Below are positions 1-11,405 of a DNA stretch of 64,000 nucleotides, in pieces (positions within the stretch are counted from its first letter, which is position 1; every line of letters starts with the position of its first letter). This stretch comes from Massilia aquatica. Its GTDB lineage: Bacteria; Pseudomonadota; Gammaproteobacteria; Burkholderiales; Burkholderiaceae_D. The notes under the pieces are model-generated. The model was not told the DNA's origin and did no database searches. It saw only the letters and a list, made by a program, of their open reading frames with translations. The stretch lies in NCBI RefSeq assembly GCF_011682045.1, contig NZ_VVIW01000003.1, forward strand, positions 186,001-250,000, given 5' to 3'. The translations under genes were made by a program, and so were the position numbers.

Positions 1-102
1 CCGGAAGGCGTGCGCTTTTATACGCGGCACAAGGCGGTGATGCAGCGCTGGCCGAACACCGCGAGTGCTGGCGTGGAATTTGCTTTTCCACAGATGAAGT
101 AG
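1..102 (+). CDS. C-terminal end of an unidentified protein (5' truncated by window edge)
   Basis: The first 33 codons are open in frame 1 and end in TAG at 100-102. The tail reads PEGVRFYTRHKAVMQ and finishes GVEFAFPQMK. No family can be recognised from so short a piece. It is followed by about 200 bp of non-coding sequence with a palindromic repeat, which fits the end of a transcription unit. Confidence 0.4.
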   Translation, partial: PEGVRFYTRHKAVMQRWPNTASAGVEFAFPQMK

Positions 103-142
103 AAGACCCTGAATGCGGGATGCGTACGGTTGGCTGATGATG

Positions 143-236
143 CGTCGTTCCCGCGCAGGGCTAGGCGCCCCCGCGGGAATCCATAGCACCTGTGATCAAA
201 GGTGCTATGGACCCCCGCCTGCGCGGGGGAGACGAG
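143..236. repeat. Nested intergenic palindrome (REP-like), copy 1
   Basis: An inner inverted repeat pairs ccatagcacc (181-190) with ggtgctatgg (201-210). An outer arm cgtcgttcccgcgcagg (143-159) is roughly complementary to gcctgcgcgggggagacgag (218-236). Related sequence recurs at 2953-2994 and 13905-13970, always between genes. This resembles the short extragenic palindromes of GC-rich proteobacteria. Function (mRNA end protection, termination) is inference. Confidence 0.65.
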
Positions 237-300
237 GGTTCAGCTAATAATGTGTCCACGGGGGTAGGTGAACCTAATTAGAAAAACAGGGATGTAAAAC

Positions 301-1674
301 ATGATCGAGTCTCTCAAGCACCTGCCGCACGCGGCCAGTTCCAGCAGCGCGCTGGCCGAACAGTTCACCGACCTCGCACCGGCATTGACCCGCCGCCAGG
401 CCGCCATCGAAAGCGCGCGCTGCCTGTACTGCTACGACGCGCCGTGCACGCGCAGCTGTCCGTCCGAAATCGACGTGGCCAGCTTTATCCGCAACATCCA
501 CGACCAGAACATCAACGGCGCGGCGGCGGGCATCCTCAAGCAGAACATCCTGGGCGGCAGCTGCGCGCGCGTGTGCCCGACCGAGATCTTGTGCGAAGAC
601 GCTTGCGTGCGCAATCACGATGAAGAAGGCCAGCCCGTCAAGATCGGCCTGCTGCAACGGCACGCGCTCGATCATGCCTCGTTTACCTCCTATCCGTTCC
701 AGCGCGCCGAGCGCACCGGCAAAAGAATCGCCGTGGTCGGCGCCGGCCCGGCCGGCCTGTCGTGCGCGCATCGCCTGGCCATGCTGGGCAACGATGTCGT
801 CATCTTTGAAGCCCGCTCCAAGTCCGGCGGCCTGAATGAATACGGCATCGCCAAGTACAAGCTGACCGGCGACTTCGCCCAGCGCGAGGTGGAGTTCTTG
901 CTCAGTATCGGCGGCATCGACGTGCAGCACGGCCGCATCCTCGGCGTGAACCTGCACCTGCACGAACTGCACACCCAGTACGACGCCGTGTTCCTCGGCC
1001 TGGGCCTGAACGCCAGCCGCCAGCTCGGGCTGACCGGCGAAGACGCCCCCGGCCTGATGGCGGCGGTGGACTACATCGCCGACCTGCGCCAGGCTACCGA
1101 CCTGGCCAGCTTGCCGGTGCCGAAGCGCGCCATTGTCATCGGCGCCGGCAACACGGCGATCGACATGGCGGTGCAGATCAAGCGCCTCGGCGCCGAAGAC
1201 GTGACCCTGGTGTACCGGCGCGGTGCGGAGTCGATGAGCGCGACGCACCACGAACAGGATATCGCGAAGGCCAATATGGTGCGTATCCGCACCTGGGCGG
1301 CGCCGCTGGAAGTGCTGCTCGACGATGCGGGCCGCGTGCGCGGCATGCGCTTTGAAGAGACGCGCCTCGATGGCGCCCGCCTGATCGGTACCGGCGCCTT
1401 TATCGAGATCGCCGCCGATGCGGTGTTCAAGGCCATCGGCCAGTGCATGGACCCGGTGGGTTTGTCGGACCAGATGGCGCAGCAGCTCACGCGCGAGGGC
1501 GACAAGATCCACGTCGACGCGCAGTTCCGCACGGCGCTGGCGGGTATTTACGCGGGCGGCGATTGCGTCGCGCCGGGGCAGGACTTGACGGTACAGGCGG
1601 TCCAGCATGGCAAGCTGGCGGCGATGGCCATTCACAATGACATCCAATTCAAGGTGGAGGCTTCCCATGGCTGA
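301..1674 (+). CDS. preT: NAD-dependent dihydropyrimidine dehydrogenase, small subunit PreT
   Basis: This 457-residue protein is the FAD/NAD(P)H subunit that feeds electrons to PreA for reduction of uracil and thymine. The N-terminal part has two cysteine sets for [4Fe-4S] clusters (C41, C44, C49, C53 and C88, C92, C98, C102). An FAD dinucleotide-binding motif GAGPAG follows at 147-152, and a second Rossmann motif GAGNTA begins near 281. The family is the GltD-like part of eukaryotic dihydropyrimidine dehydrogenase, split here as in E. coli. Its stop codon overlaps the start of preA by 8 bp, so the two subunits are probably translated together. The ribosome site before the ATG at 301 is weak. 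Confidence 0.93.
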   Translation: MIESLKHLPHAASSSSALAEQFTDLAPALTRRQAAIESARCLYCYDAPCTRSCPSEIDVASFIRNIHDQNINGAAAGILKQNILGGSCARVCPTEILCEDACVRNHDEEGQPVKIGLLQRHALDHASFTSYPFQRAERTGKRIAVVGAGPAGLSCAHRLAMLGNDVVIFEARSKSGGLNEYGIAKYKLTGDFAQREVEFLLSIGGIDVQHGRILGVNLHLHELHTQYDAVFLGLGLNASRQLGLTGEDAPGLMAAVDYIADLRQATDLASLPVPKRAIVIGAGNTAIDMAVQIKRLGAEDVTLVYRRGAESMSATHHEQDIAKANMVRIRTWAAPLEVLLDDAGRVRGMRFEETRLDGARLIGTGAFIEIAADAVFKAIGQCMDPVGLSDQMAQQLTREGDKIHVDAQFRTALAGIYAGGDCVAPGQDLTVQAVQHGKLAAMAIHNDIQFKVEASHG

Positions 1675-2944
1675 CCTGAGCATCGAATTTTGCGGCATCA
1701 AGTCCCCCAATCCGTTCTGGCTGGCCTCCGCGCCACCGACCGACAAGGCCTACAACGTGGTGCGCGCCTTCGAGGCGGGGTGGGGCGGGGTGGTCTGGAA
1801 GACGCTCGGCGAAGACCCGGCCGCCGTCAACGTGTCGTCGCGCTACTCGGCCCTGTACGGCAAGAACCGCGAGGTGATCGGGTTTAACAACATCGAACTC
1901 ATTACCGACCGCTCGCTCGAGATCAACCTGCGCGAGATCACGCAGGTGAAAAAGGACTGGCCGGACCGCGCCATGATCGTCTCGCTCATGCTGCCGTGCG
2001 AAGAAGCGCTGTGGGCCGAGATTTTGCCCAAGGTCGAGGCGACCGGTGCGGACGGTATCGAACTCAATTTCGGCTGCCCGCACGGCATGCCGGAACGCGG
2101 CATGGGAGCGGCCGTGGGGCAGGTGCCCGAGTATGTGGAGATGGTCACGCGCTGGTGCAAGAAGCACTCGAAGCTGCCGGTGATCGTCAAGCTCACGCCG
2201 AACATCACCGACGTGCGCAAACCGGCGCGCGCGGCCAAGGCGGGTGGGGCCGATGCGGTGTCGCTGATTAACACGATCAACTCGATTACGCACCTGGACC
2301 TGGACCGCATGGTGGCGCTGCCCATCGTCGGCAACGCGAGTACGCACGGCGGCTACTGCGGTGCGGCGGTCAAGCCGATTGCGCTGAACATGGTGGCCGA
2401 GATTGCGCGTGATCCGGAGACGCATGGCTTGCCGATTTCGGGCATCGGCGGCATTGGCAACTGGCGCGACGCGGCCGAATTCATCGCGCTCGGCGCCGGG
2501 TCGGTGCAGGTGTGCACCGCCGCGATGCTGCACGGCTTTCGCATCGTGGAGGAGATGAAGGACGGCCTGTCGCGCTGGATGGACGAGAAGGGCTACAAGA
2601 CCATCGCCGAGTTTTCCGGCAAGGCGGTGCCCAACACGACGGACTGGAAATACCTGGACATGAACTACCAGGTGATCGCGCAGATCGACCAGGACAAATG
2701 CATCAAGTGCGGCAAATGCTATGTGGCGTGCGAGGATACCTCGCACCAGTCGATCGCCCAATTGATCGACGCGGCGGGTGTTCGGACGTACGAAGTGATC
2801 AAGTCGGAGTGCGTTGGGTGTAATCTGTGCGAGATTACCTGCCCGGTGGACGCGTGCATCACGATGGTGCCGCAGGAGACCGGGAAGGCGTACATGAACT
2901 GGACGCAGGATCCGCGTAATCCGAGGGCGGAAGTGCTTAGTTAG
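1667..2944 (+). CDS. preA: NAD-dependent dihydropyrimidine dehydrogenase, catalytic subunit PreA
   Basis: 425 residues from the ATG inside the end of preT (MADLSIEFCG). A TIM-barrel dihydroorotate-dehydrogenase-like domain binds FMN and pyrimidine. It is followed by a ferredoxin tail with two CxxCxxC sets, the first beginning at C345 (CIKCGKC) and the second at C382 (CVGCNLC). The family converts uracil/thymine to the 5,6-dihydro form with PreT. The 8-bp overlap with preT and the following transporter and dihydropyrimidinase genes place it firmly in a pyrimidine catabolic operon. An upstream in-frame ATG at 1607 is rejected because it lies inside preT and adds unrelated residues. Confidence 0.94.
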   Translation: MADLSIEFCGIKSPNPFWLASAPPTDKAYNVVRAFEAGWGGVVWKTLGEDPAAVNVSSRYSALYGKNREVIGFNNIELITDRSLEINLREITQVKKDWPDRAMIVSLMLPCEEALWAEILPKVEATGADGIELNFGCPHGMPERGMGAAVGQVPEYVEMVTRWCKKHSKLPVIVKLTPNITDVRKPARAAKAGGADAVSLINTINSITHLDLDRMVALPIVGNASTHGGYCGAAVKPIALNMVAEIARDPETHGLPISGIGGIGNWRDAAEFIALGAGSVQVCTAAMLHGFRIVEEMKDGLSRWMDEKGYKTIAEFSGKAVPNTTDWKYLDMNYQVIAQIDQDKCIKCGKCYVACEDTSHQSIAQLIDAAGVRTYEVIKSECVGCNLCEITCPVDACITMVPQETGKAYMNWTQDPRNPRAEVLS

Positions 2945-2952
2945 CCCTTGAG

Positions 2953-2994
2953 CCGTCGTTCCCGCCGAGGGCCGCCTTGGCGCGGGAACGACGG
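2953..2994. repeat. Intergenic perfect palindrome (REP-like), copy 2
   Basis: Arms ccgtcgttcccgc (2953-2965) and gcgggaacgacgg (2982-2994) form a 13-bp perfect stem with a 16-nt loop, just after the preA stop. The left arm matches the outer arm of the repeat at 143. No U tract follows, so it is not a typical intrinsic terminator. It could trim expression between preA and the transporter gene (inference). Confidence 0.65.
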
Positions 2995-3026
2995 ATTCCG
3001 ACGTCACCACTTAGGAGAATACCACT

Positions 3027-5928
<2,902 letters not shown>

Positions 5929-5962
5929 ATCCCGTCGCACGTCTTCAACCCTGGAGTGATCA

Positions 5963-7201
5963 ATGAACGATTTGCGCATTAACGGCGAGCGCCTGTGGGC
6001 CTCGCTGATGGAACTGGCCAAAATCGGCGCCACGCCAAAAGGCGGCGTCAAACGCCTGGCCCTGACGGACCTCGACAAACAGGGCCGCGACCTGGTGGTC
6101 GGCTGGGGCAGGGAAGCCGGCATGTCGATCACGGTCGACCAGATCGGCAACGTCTTCATGCGGCGCGAAGGCCGCAATCCGGCACTGGCGCCGATCATGA
6201 CCGGCAGCCATATCGACACCCAGCCAACCGGCGGCAAATTCGACGGCAACTACGGCGTGCTGGCCGGGCTGGAAGTGGTACGCACCCTGAACGACCAGGG
6301 CATCGAGACCGAAGCACCGGTCGAAGTGGCTTTCTGGACCAACGAGGAAGGTTCGCGCTTCGTGCCGGTGATGATGGGTTCGGGCGTCTTCTGCGGCGCC
6401 TTCAGCCTGGAGACCGCGTATGCCGCCAAGGATACCGAAGGCAAGAGCGTGCGCGACGAACTGGCGCGCATCGGCTACATGGGCGAGCAGGTGCCGGGCC
6501 AGCATCCGATCGGCGCGTATTTCGAGACGCATATCGAACAAGGGCCGGTGCTGGAAGACGCCGACAAGGTGATCGGCGTGGTGCCGGCGGTGATGGGGTT
6601 GTCGTGGTACGACTGCGTGGTGACCGGCATGGAGGCGCACGCCGGCCCCACGCCCATGGGGCTGCGCAAGGATGCCTTGCAGGTGTCCACCTACATCATG
6701 CAGGAGGTGGTGAAGATCGCGAATCGCTATCCGCCTTACGGGCGCGGCACGGTCGGCATGGTGCAGCTGTTCCCGAACAGCCGCAACGTGATTCCGGGCG
6801 AGGTCAAATTCAGCATCGACCTGCGCAACGTGAACGATGAACTGCTCAATACCATGCACGAAGAAATGCTGGCCTTTATCGACAAGACCCGCAGCGACTC
6901 CGGCCTGGCGATGTCGATCGAGCGCGTGTCGTACTATCCGCCTTGTCCCTTCCATCCGGACTGCGTGGGTGCGGTGCGCGAGGCGACTGCAAAACTCGGC
7001 TACTCGACCATGGACGTGGTTTCCGGCGCCGGTCACGATGCGATCTACGCGGCGCGGCTGGCGCCGGCCGGGATGATTTTCGTGCCCTGCAAGGATGGCA
7101 TCAGCCACAACGAAATCGAGGATGCGAGGTCCGACCACCTGGAAGCCGGCTGCAATGTGTTGCTGCATGCCATGCTGGAACGGGCGAAAATCGTTCGCTG
7201 A
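5963..7201 (+). CDS. Zn-dependent M20/carbamoylase family hydrolase, probable beta-ureidopropionase
   Basis: 412 residues of the hydantoinase/carbamoylase branch of the M20 metallopeptidase fold. Visible metal ligands are H83 (GSHIDTQ), D94 (KFDGNYG) and E128/E129 (TNEEGSRF). The dimerisation motif GMEAHAGPTPMG and a C-terminal GAGHDA complete the pattern. As last gene of the preT-preA-transporter-hydA series, it most likely hydrolyses N-carbamoyl-beta-alanine and N-carbamoyl-beta-aminoisobutyrate, finishing the reductive pathway. The same family includes N-carbamoyl-L-amino-acid and allantoate hydrolases, so the exact substrate rests on context. Confidence 0.88.
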   Translation: MNDLRINGERLWASLMELAKIGATPKGGVKRLALTDLDKQGRDLVVGWGREAGMSITVDQIGNVFMRREGRNPALAPIMTGSHIDTQPTGGKFDGNYGVLAGLEVVRTLNDQGIETEAPVEVAFWTNEEGSRFVPVMMGSGVFCGAFSLETAYAAKDTEGKSVRDELARIGYMGEQVPGQHPIGAYFETHIEQGPVLEDADKVIGVVPAVMGLSWYDCVVTGMEAHAGPTPMGLRKDALQVSTYIMQEVVKIANRYPPYGRGTVGMVQLFPNSRNVIPGEVKFSIDLRNVNDELLNTMHEEMLAFIDKTRSDSGLAMSIERVSYYPPCPFHPDCVGAVREATAKLGYSTMDVVSGAGHDAIYAARLAPAGMIFVPCKDGISHNEIEDARSDHLEAGCNVLLHAMLERAKIVR

Positions 7202-7315
7202 TAATTTCAGTTAAGAAATCACGTCGGCGTTCTCCTACTGCTACGCCCGGACTGTTCTGATTCGTGCGTAGGAGTTTGCTTGTTACGCTGTCCTTTTCCA
7301 TGAGGAGGACAGTTC

Positions 7316-8476
7316 ATGCGCGCTTTAACCTATCACGGCAGCAACGACGTCAAGGTCGACAACGTACCCGATCCGATTTTGCAGGAGCTCGACGATGTGA
7401 TCCTGAAAGTGACTGCCACCGCGATCTGCGGATCGGACCTGCACATGTACCGCGGGAAGATCCCGGCAATGAAGAGCGGCGATATCCTGGGCCATGAATT
7501 CATGGGCGAAGTCGTCGAGACGGGACCCAACGTCACCAAGCTGCAAAAGGGCGACCGCGTGGTGGTGCCGTTCGTGATCGCCTGCGGCAGCTGCTTTTTT
7601 TGCGATATGGATCTGTACTCGGCGTGCGAGACGACCAACCCCGATCGCGGTTCGATCATGAACAAGAAAAGCCTGCGCTCGGGTGCCGCGCTGTTCGGGT
7701 TCAGTCATTTGTATGGCGGCATACCCGGCGGGCAGGCCGAGTATGTGCGCGTGCCGAAGGCGAATGTTGGGCCGATCAAGATTCCGAAAAACCTGGCCGA
7801 TGAACAGGTGCTGTTCCTGAGCGATATCCTGCCGACCGGTTACCAGGCGGTGCTGAACACGGGCGTGGGCAAGGGCGGCAGCCTGGCGATTTTCGGTGCG
7901 GGGCCGGTGGGGCTGATGGCGGCGGCCAGTGCGCGCATGCTGGGGGTCGAGAAAATCTTCATGGTCGACCATCACAAGTTCCGGCTCGATTTTGCGCAGC
8001 AAACCTATGGCGTCATTCCGATCAATTTTGAAGAGTGCGACGCTGCGGAGTTCATCCTCGATCACACCGATGCGCGCGGCGTCGATGGCGTGGTGGAGGC
8101 GGTCGGCTTCGAGGCCAAGGGCAGTGCGGTGGAAACCGTGATGACCAACCTGAAGCTCGAAGGCAGCAGCGGCAAGGCGCTACGCCAGTGTATCGCGGCG
8201 GTGCGGCGCGGCGGGACGGTCAGTGTGCCTGGCCTGTACGCCGGGTTTATCCACGGCTTCCTGTTCGGAGATATTTTCGAGAAGGGGATCGGCATCAAGG
8301 CCGGGCAGACGCACGTGCAGAAGCATATGCCGGAACTGCTCAAGTTCATCGAAGAAGGCAAGCTGCATCCGAATGCGATCATCTCGCATCGCCTGAACCT
8401 GTCGCAGGCGGCCGAGGGCTACAAGATGTTCGATAAAAAAGAGGATGACTGCCGCAAGGTGGTGCTCACGCCGTAA
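7316..8476 (+). CDS. Zinc-dependent medium-chain alcohol dehydrogenase
   Basis: 386 residues, start ATG preceded by GAGGAGGAC. The catalytic zinc site is C38 (AICGSD) with H60-E61 (GHEF). The four structural-zinc cysteines are C90, C93, C96 and C104. A Rossmann motif lies in [10 protein letters not shown]. The sequence resembles the formaldehyde/threonine-dehydrogenase-like branch of the MDR superfamily; the substrate is not evident. The 114-bp gap before it holds ctcctac and gtaggag arms (near 7232 and 7268) that could form a hairpin, so it is probably transcribed separately from the pyrimidine operon. It converges on the next gene. Confidence 0.85.
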   Translation: MRALTYHGSNDVKVDNVPDPILQELDDVILKVTATAICGSDLHMYRGKIPAMKSGDILGHEFMGEVVETGPNVTKLQKGDRVVVPFVIACGSCFFCDMDLYSACETTNPDRGSIMNKKSLRSGAALFGFSHLYGGIPGGQAEYVRVPKANVGPIKIPKNLADEQVLFLSDILPTGYQAVLNTGVGKGGSLAIFGAGPVGLMAAASARMLGVEKIFMVDHHKFRLDFAQQTYGVIPINFEECDAAEFILDHTDARGVDGVVEAVGFEAKGSAVETVMTNLKLEGSSGKALRQCIAAVRRGGTVSVPGLYAGFIHGFLFGDIFEKGIGIKAGQTHVQKHMPELLKFIEEGKLHPNAIISHRLNLSQAAEGYKMFDKKEDDCRKVVLTP

Positions 8477-8486
8477 GCGTAACGGC

Positions 8487-8514
8487 CCTGCGCGTGGCGT
8501 CGGCCCCGCGCAGG
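8487..8514. terminator. Possible hairpin between convergent genes
   Basis: Arms cctgcgcg (8487-8494) and cgcgcagg (8507-8514) could fold between the converging dehydrogenase and allantoate hydrolase genes. There is no U tract on either side, so termination is only suggested by position. Confidence 0.3.
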
Positions 8515-8521
8515 AGCGGCG

Positions 8522-10267
8522 TTACCCAAGGCTGCGCAGGAAATCAAGAAAGACCTGCGCCGCCATGTCGGCATCATCGGCCGTCATCGTCTCCAGCCGG
8601 TTATGGCTGATGCCGCCATTGCCGCAGCGGACAAACAGCATCGCCACATCGGTAATCTTCGCCATGGCCATCGCATCGTGTCCCGCGCCGGAAGCGAGGT
8701 CGTAGCGCGGTAAACCCGCACGCTCGATTGCCGCACCCAGCTGGTCCATCAACGCCGGCGCACACGGCGCGGCCGGCGCCGACACGATCTGCTCGATCTC
8801 CATGTCGACATGCCGGCGAGCGCAGATCGCCTCGATGCCGTCCAAAATATCCTTGACCGCCGCATGGCGCACGGCGTCGTCCGCCGCGCGGATGTCCAGC
8901 GACAGCTTGCAATGGCCGGCAATCACGTTCACCGATCCATTCGGCACCTGCAACTGGCCCACGGTGCCCACCAGCGACGCCACACCGGTACAGCGCCGCT
9001 CCACCAGCAGCACGATTTCCGCAGCCGCCGCCGCCGCATCCTTGCGCATGTTCATGGGCGTGGTGCCGGCGTGGCTGGCCAGCCCGGTCAGCTCGACCAG
9101 GTAGCGCGAACTGCCGGCAATCGCCGTCACCACGCCCACCGCCAGGCCGCGTTCCAGCAGCACCGGACCCTGTTCGATATGCACTTCCACGAACCCCGGC
9201 AGATCGGCCGGATTGCGCGCAATGCCCGCAATCGCATCGGGATGATGACCGGCCGCTCTCAAGGCCTCGCGCATGGTCACGCCGGCTGCATCGGTCTGTT
9301 CCAGCAACGCCATGTCGAACTGGCCGATCACCGCGTTACTGCCCAGGAAGGTGCTGCGAAAGCGCACGCCTTCTTCTTCGGCAAAGCCCACCACTTCAAG
9401 GTGGTAGGGCAGGCGCTCGCCGCGTTGGTGCAGGTGGCGCACCACCGCAATCGGCAGCAGGATGCCCAGGCGCCCATCGTATTTGCCGCCATCGCGCACG
9501 GTGTCGTAGTGCGATCCGGTCATCAGCGTTTTTGCTTCCGGGTCATGCGACAGGTAGCGCCCGACCACGTTGCCGACAGCGTCGATATGCGTTTCCATGC
9601 CGGCCTCGCGCATCCACTCGGCCAGCTGCGCGGCGGTGCGCTGGTGTACGTGGGTCATGTAGGAGCAAGTCAGGCCATCGTCCGCTTCGCTCCATGCGCC
9701 GATGATTTCGGCCCACTGCATGATGGTGGGGCCGAACGTGAGCGTGAGCTTGAGCAGGTCGTTGATGCGCAGTTCGGCGATGCGGTGAATCTGGCGCAGG
9801 CTTTCGGCCATTTCATCAAGGCGCTGGTTTTTCAGGCGCCGCGTGAAGGTCTCGATGATCGCGCTGCGCGTCAGCCCATTGCCGTCCGGGCCCTTGACCG
9901 CGAGGATGAACGGAAAGCCGAAGCGGGCGTTGTAATCGGCATTGAGCTTGTGCAGGGTCGCATATTCTTCCGCGCTGCACAGGTTAAGGCCCGACTTGGC
10001 CTGTTCGTTGGTCGACTCCTGCGTCAGTTCGCCGGCGATGGCGGCTTTGCCGGCCAGTTCCGGGTGGGCGCGGATCAGGCCAAGCTGCTCGTCGACGCTG
10101 GCCTTGGCCACCGCCGTTTGCAGCGCGTACTTGAGCGCTGCCACGGTCGCAAACGGCCGTGCGGCCGCTGCCCGTTCGGGGATCCATGGCGAGTGTTCGT
10201 AGATGCCGCGCAGGGTGTCGATAAAGGCCGCCGCGTCGCAGCCGTTCAAATCAGTTAATGTGGTCAT
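8522..10267 (-). CDS. Fused OHCU decarboxylase - allantoate amidohydrolase
   Basis: 581 residues joining two purine-catabolic enzymes. Residues 1 to about 165 match OHCU decarboxylase (UraD), with the HPELAGK motif carrying the catalytic histidine H68 and the LTQEST segment. Residues from about 170 match an allantoate amidohydrolase of the M20/carbamoylase family, with GSHYDTVRDGGKYDG, EEEGVRFR and a C-terminal GAGHDAMAM. The first domain makes allantoin from the urate oxidation product; the second cleaves allantoate. The allantoinase that acts between them is not in this window. The divergent puuD region nearby agrees with urate breakdown. The two domains are in one uninterrupted frame. Confidence 0.92.
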   Translation of the reverse strand: MTTLTDLNGCDAAAFIDTLRGIYEHSPWIPERAAAARPFATVAALKYALQTAVAKASVDEQLGLIRAHPELAGKAAIAGELTQESTNEQAKSGLNLCSAEEYATLHKLNADYNARFGFPFILAVKGPDGNGLTRSAIIETFTRRLKNQRLDEMAESLRQIHRIAELRINDLLKLTLTFGPTIMQWAEIIGAWSEADDGLTCSYMTHVHQRTAAQLAEWMREAGMETHIDAVGNVVGRYLSHDPEAKTLMTGSHYDTVRDGGKYDGRLGILLPIAVVRHLHQRGERLPYHLEVVGFAEEEGVRFRSTFLGSNAVIGQFDMALLEQTDAAGVTMREALRAAGHHPDAIAGIARNPADLPGFVEVHIEQGPVLLERGLAVGVVTAIAGSSRYLVELTGLASHAGTTPMNMRKDAAAAAAEIVLLVERRCTGVASLVGTVGQLQVPNGSVNVIAGHCKLSLDIRAADDAVRHAAVKDILDGIEAICARRHVDMEIEQIVSAPAAPCAPALMDQLGAAIERAGLPRYDLASGAGHDAMAMAKITDVAMLFVRCGNGGISHNRLETMTADDADMAAQVFLDFLRSLG

Positions 10268-10344
10268 GGGGTGTCCATTCTTGATTACCGATCATAAGCG
10301 CTGGCCGCGTTGCAAACATACGCGCCGGCTGATAAACGCTATCG

Positions 10345-11283
10345 CTACTTCTGCACCAGCGCCTTGGCCGCCGCGCTGACCTGGTCGCGCAGCCATTTGT
10401 GCTCGGGCGCCTGGTGCACGCGCTCATGCCACAACTGGTAAAACCGCATCGGCGGGAACTTGACCGGCACCGTGAAGCTTTTCAGCGGCAGCGTCTTTTC
10501 GTAAAAGCGCATGAACTGGCGCCCGGTGGTCAGTACCAGGTCGGTCTGCGTCAGCATATACGGAATCAGGCCGAAATAGGCCGATTCCACTGCCACCGTG
10601 CGCTGCATGCCCTGGCGTTCGAGGAAGGCGTCGATCACGCCATGGTAACCGGGCAGCGTCTGCGACGGCGCCACGTGCGGCAGGGTGAGGTAATCCTCGA
10701 TCGTCATGGCGTCGCTGGCGGTGCGCTTGGCGTACGGGCTGTCGGCGCGCATGGTGCAGATGATCGGGTCTTCGAACAGCTTGGAGATGTGCAGGTGCGC
10801 CGGCGGCTCGTCCCAGTTGGCGATGACGAGGTCCATGTCGCCGTCCGACAGCATGCGGATGTAATCGACGCCGCCACCCAGGCTGTGAATGACCACGCGG
10901 CTGTTGGGGGAGCCGCGCCGCAGCGCCGCCACCACGTTCGGCAGGAACTGGCTGTCGAGGTAATCGGGTGCTGCGATGTGGAAGGTGCGCGCTTCTTCCT
11001 GCGGCACGAAGGGCGACTTTTTGACGAACAGGCTCTCGGTTTCGTCGAGGATGCGCTTGGCGGGTTTGAGCAGGCTTTCGCCGTGCTGGGTCGGCACCAT
11101 GCCGCGCGCGCCGCGCACCAGCAGCGGGTCGCCCGTCAGTTCGCGCAGTTTGCGCAGCGAGGCCGAGATCGAGGGCTGCGGCTGATTGAGCTTGAGCGCC
11201 ACGCGCGAGACGTTTTTTTCGACCAGCAGCAGGTACAGGATGCGGATCAGGTGCAGGTCGAGGTGTTGGGGAAGGCTGGACAT
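10345..11283 (-). CDS. LysR-family transcriptional regulator, probable urate/purine regulator
   Basis: 312 residues from the ATG at 11283 (MSSLPQHLDL); a longer GTG start at 11340 would add 19 residues without a clear ribosome site. The N-terminal winged helix is typical (LNQPQPSISASLRKLRELTGDPLLVRG, split here by its turn). A periplasmic-binding-like effector domain follows. It is transcribed away from puuD across a 122-bp gap, the usual arrangement for a LysR protein controlling its divergent neighbour. Effector (urate or allantoin) is inferred from context only. Confidence 0.88.
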   Translation of the reverse strand: MSSLPQHLDLHLIRILYLLLVEKNVSRVALKLNQPQPSISASLRKLRELTGDPLLVRGARGMVPTQHGESLLKPAKRILDETESLFVKKSPFVPQEEARTFHIAAPDYLDSQFLPNVVAALRRGSPNSRVVIHSLGGGVDYIRMLSDGDMDLVIANWDEPPAHLHISKLFEDPIICTMRADSPYAKRTASDAMTIEDYLTLPHVAPSQTLPGYHGVIDAFLERQGMQRTVAVESAYFGLIPYMLTQTDLVLTTGRQFMRFYEKTLPLKSFTVPVKFPPMRFYQLWHERVHQAPEHKWLRDQVSAAAKALVQK

Positions 11284-11303
11284 CGTTGTGTATATGAATT
11301 CGA

Positions 11304-11318
11304 GTATGTGGAATATAC
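11304..11318. promoter_or_regulatory. Candidate LysR operator between regulator and puuD
   Basis: The sequence gtatgtggaatatac is an imperfect dyad with gtat/atac ends and contains a T-N11-A core, the classical LysR binding pattern. It lies in the divergent gap, close to the regulator start, as expected for an autoregulatory site. Short AT-rich dyads are common, so support is modest. Confidence 0.35.
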
Positions 11319-11405
11319 GCGATATTTCATGTAATGACACTTGAATCAGTTTATCTTGGGTAAATTCGCGCTACTATCGCCGCAGCCCACGCAACAAGGA
11401 AACCC

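Noticed and set aside
274-1746. 490-codon minus-strand frame opposite preT
   Set aside because: Covers preT and the preA start, which are well supported by iron-sulfur and FAD motifs; the antisense frame has no recognisable domain.
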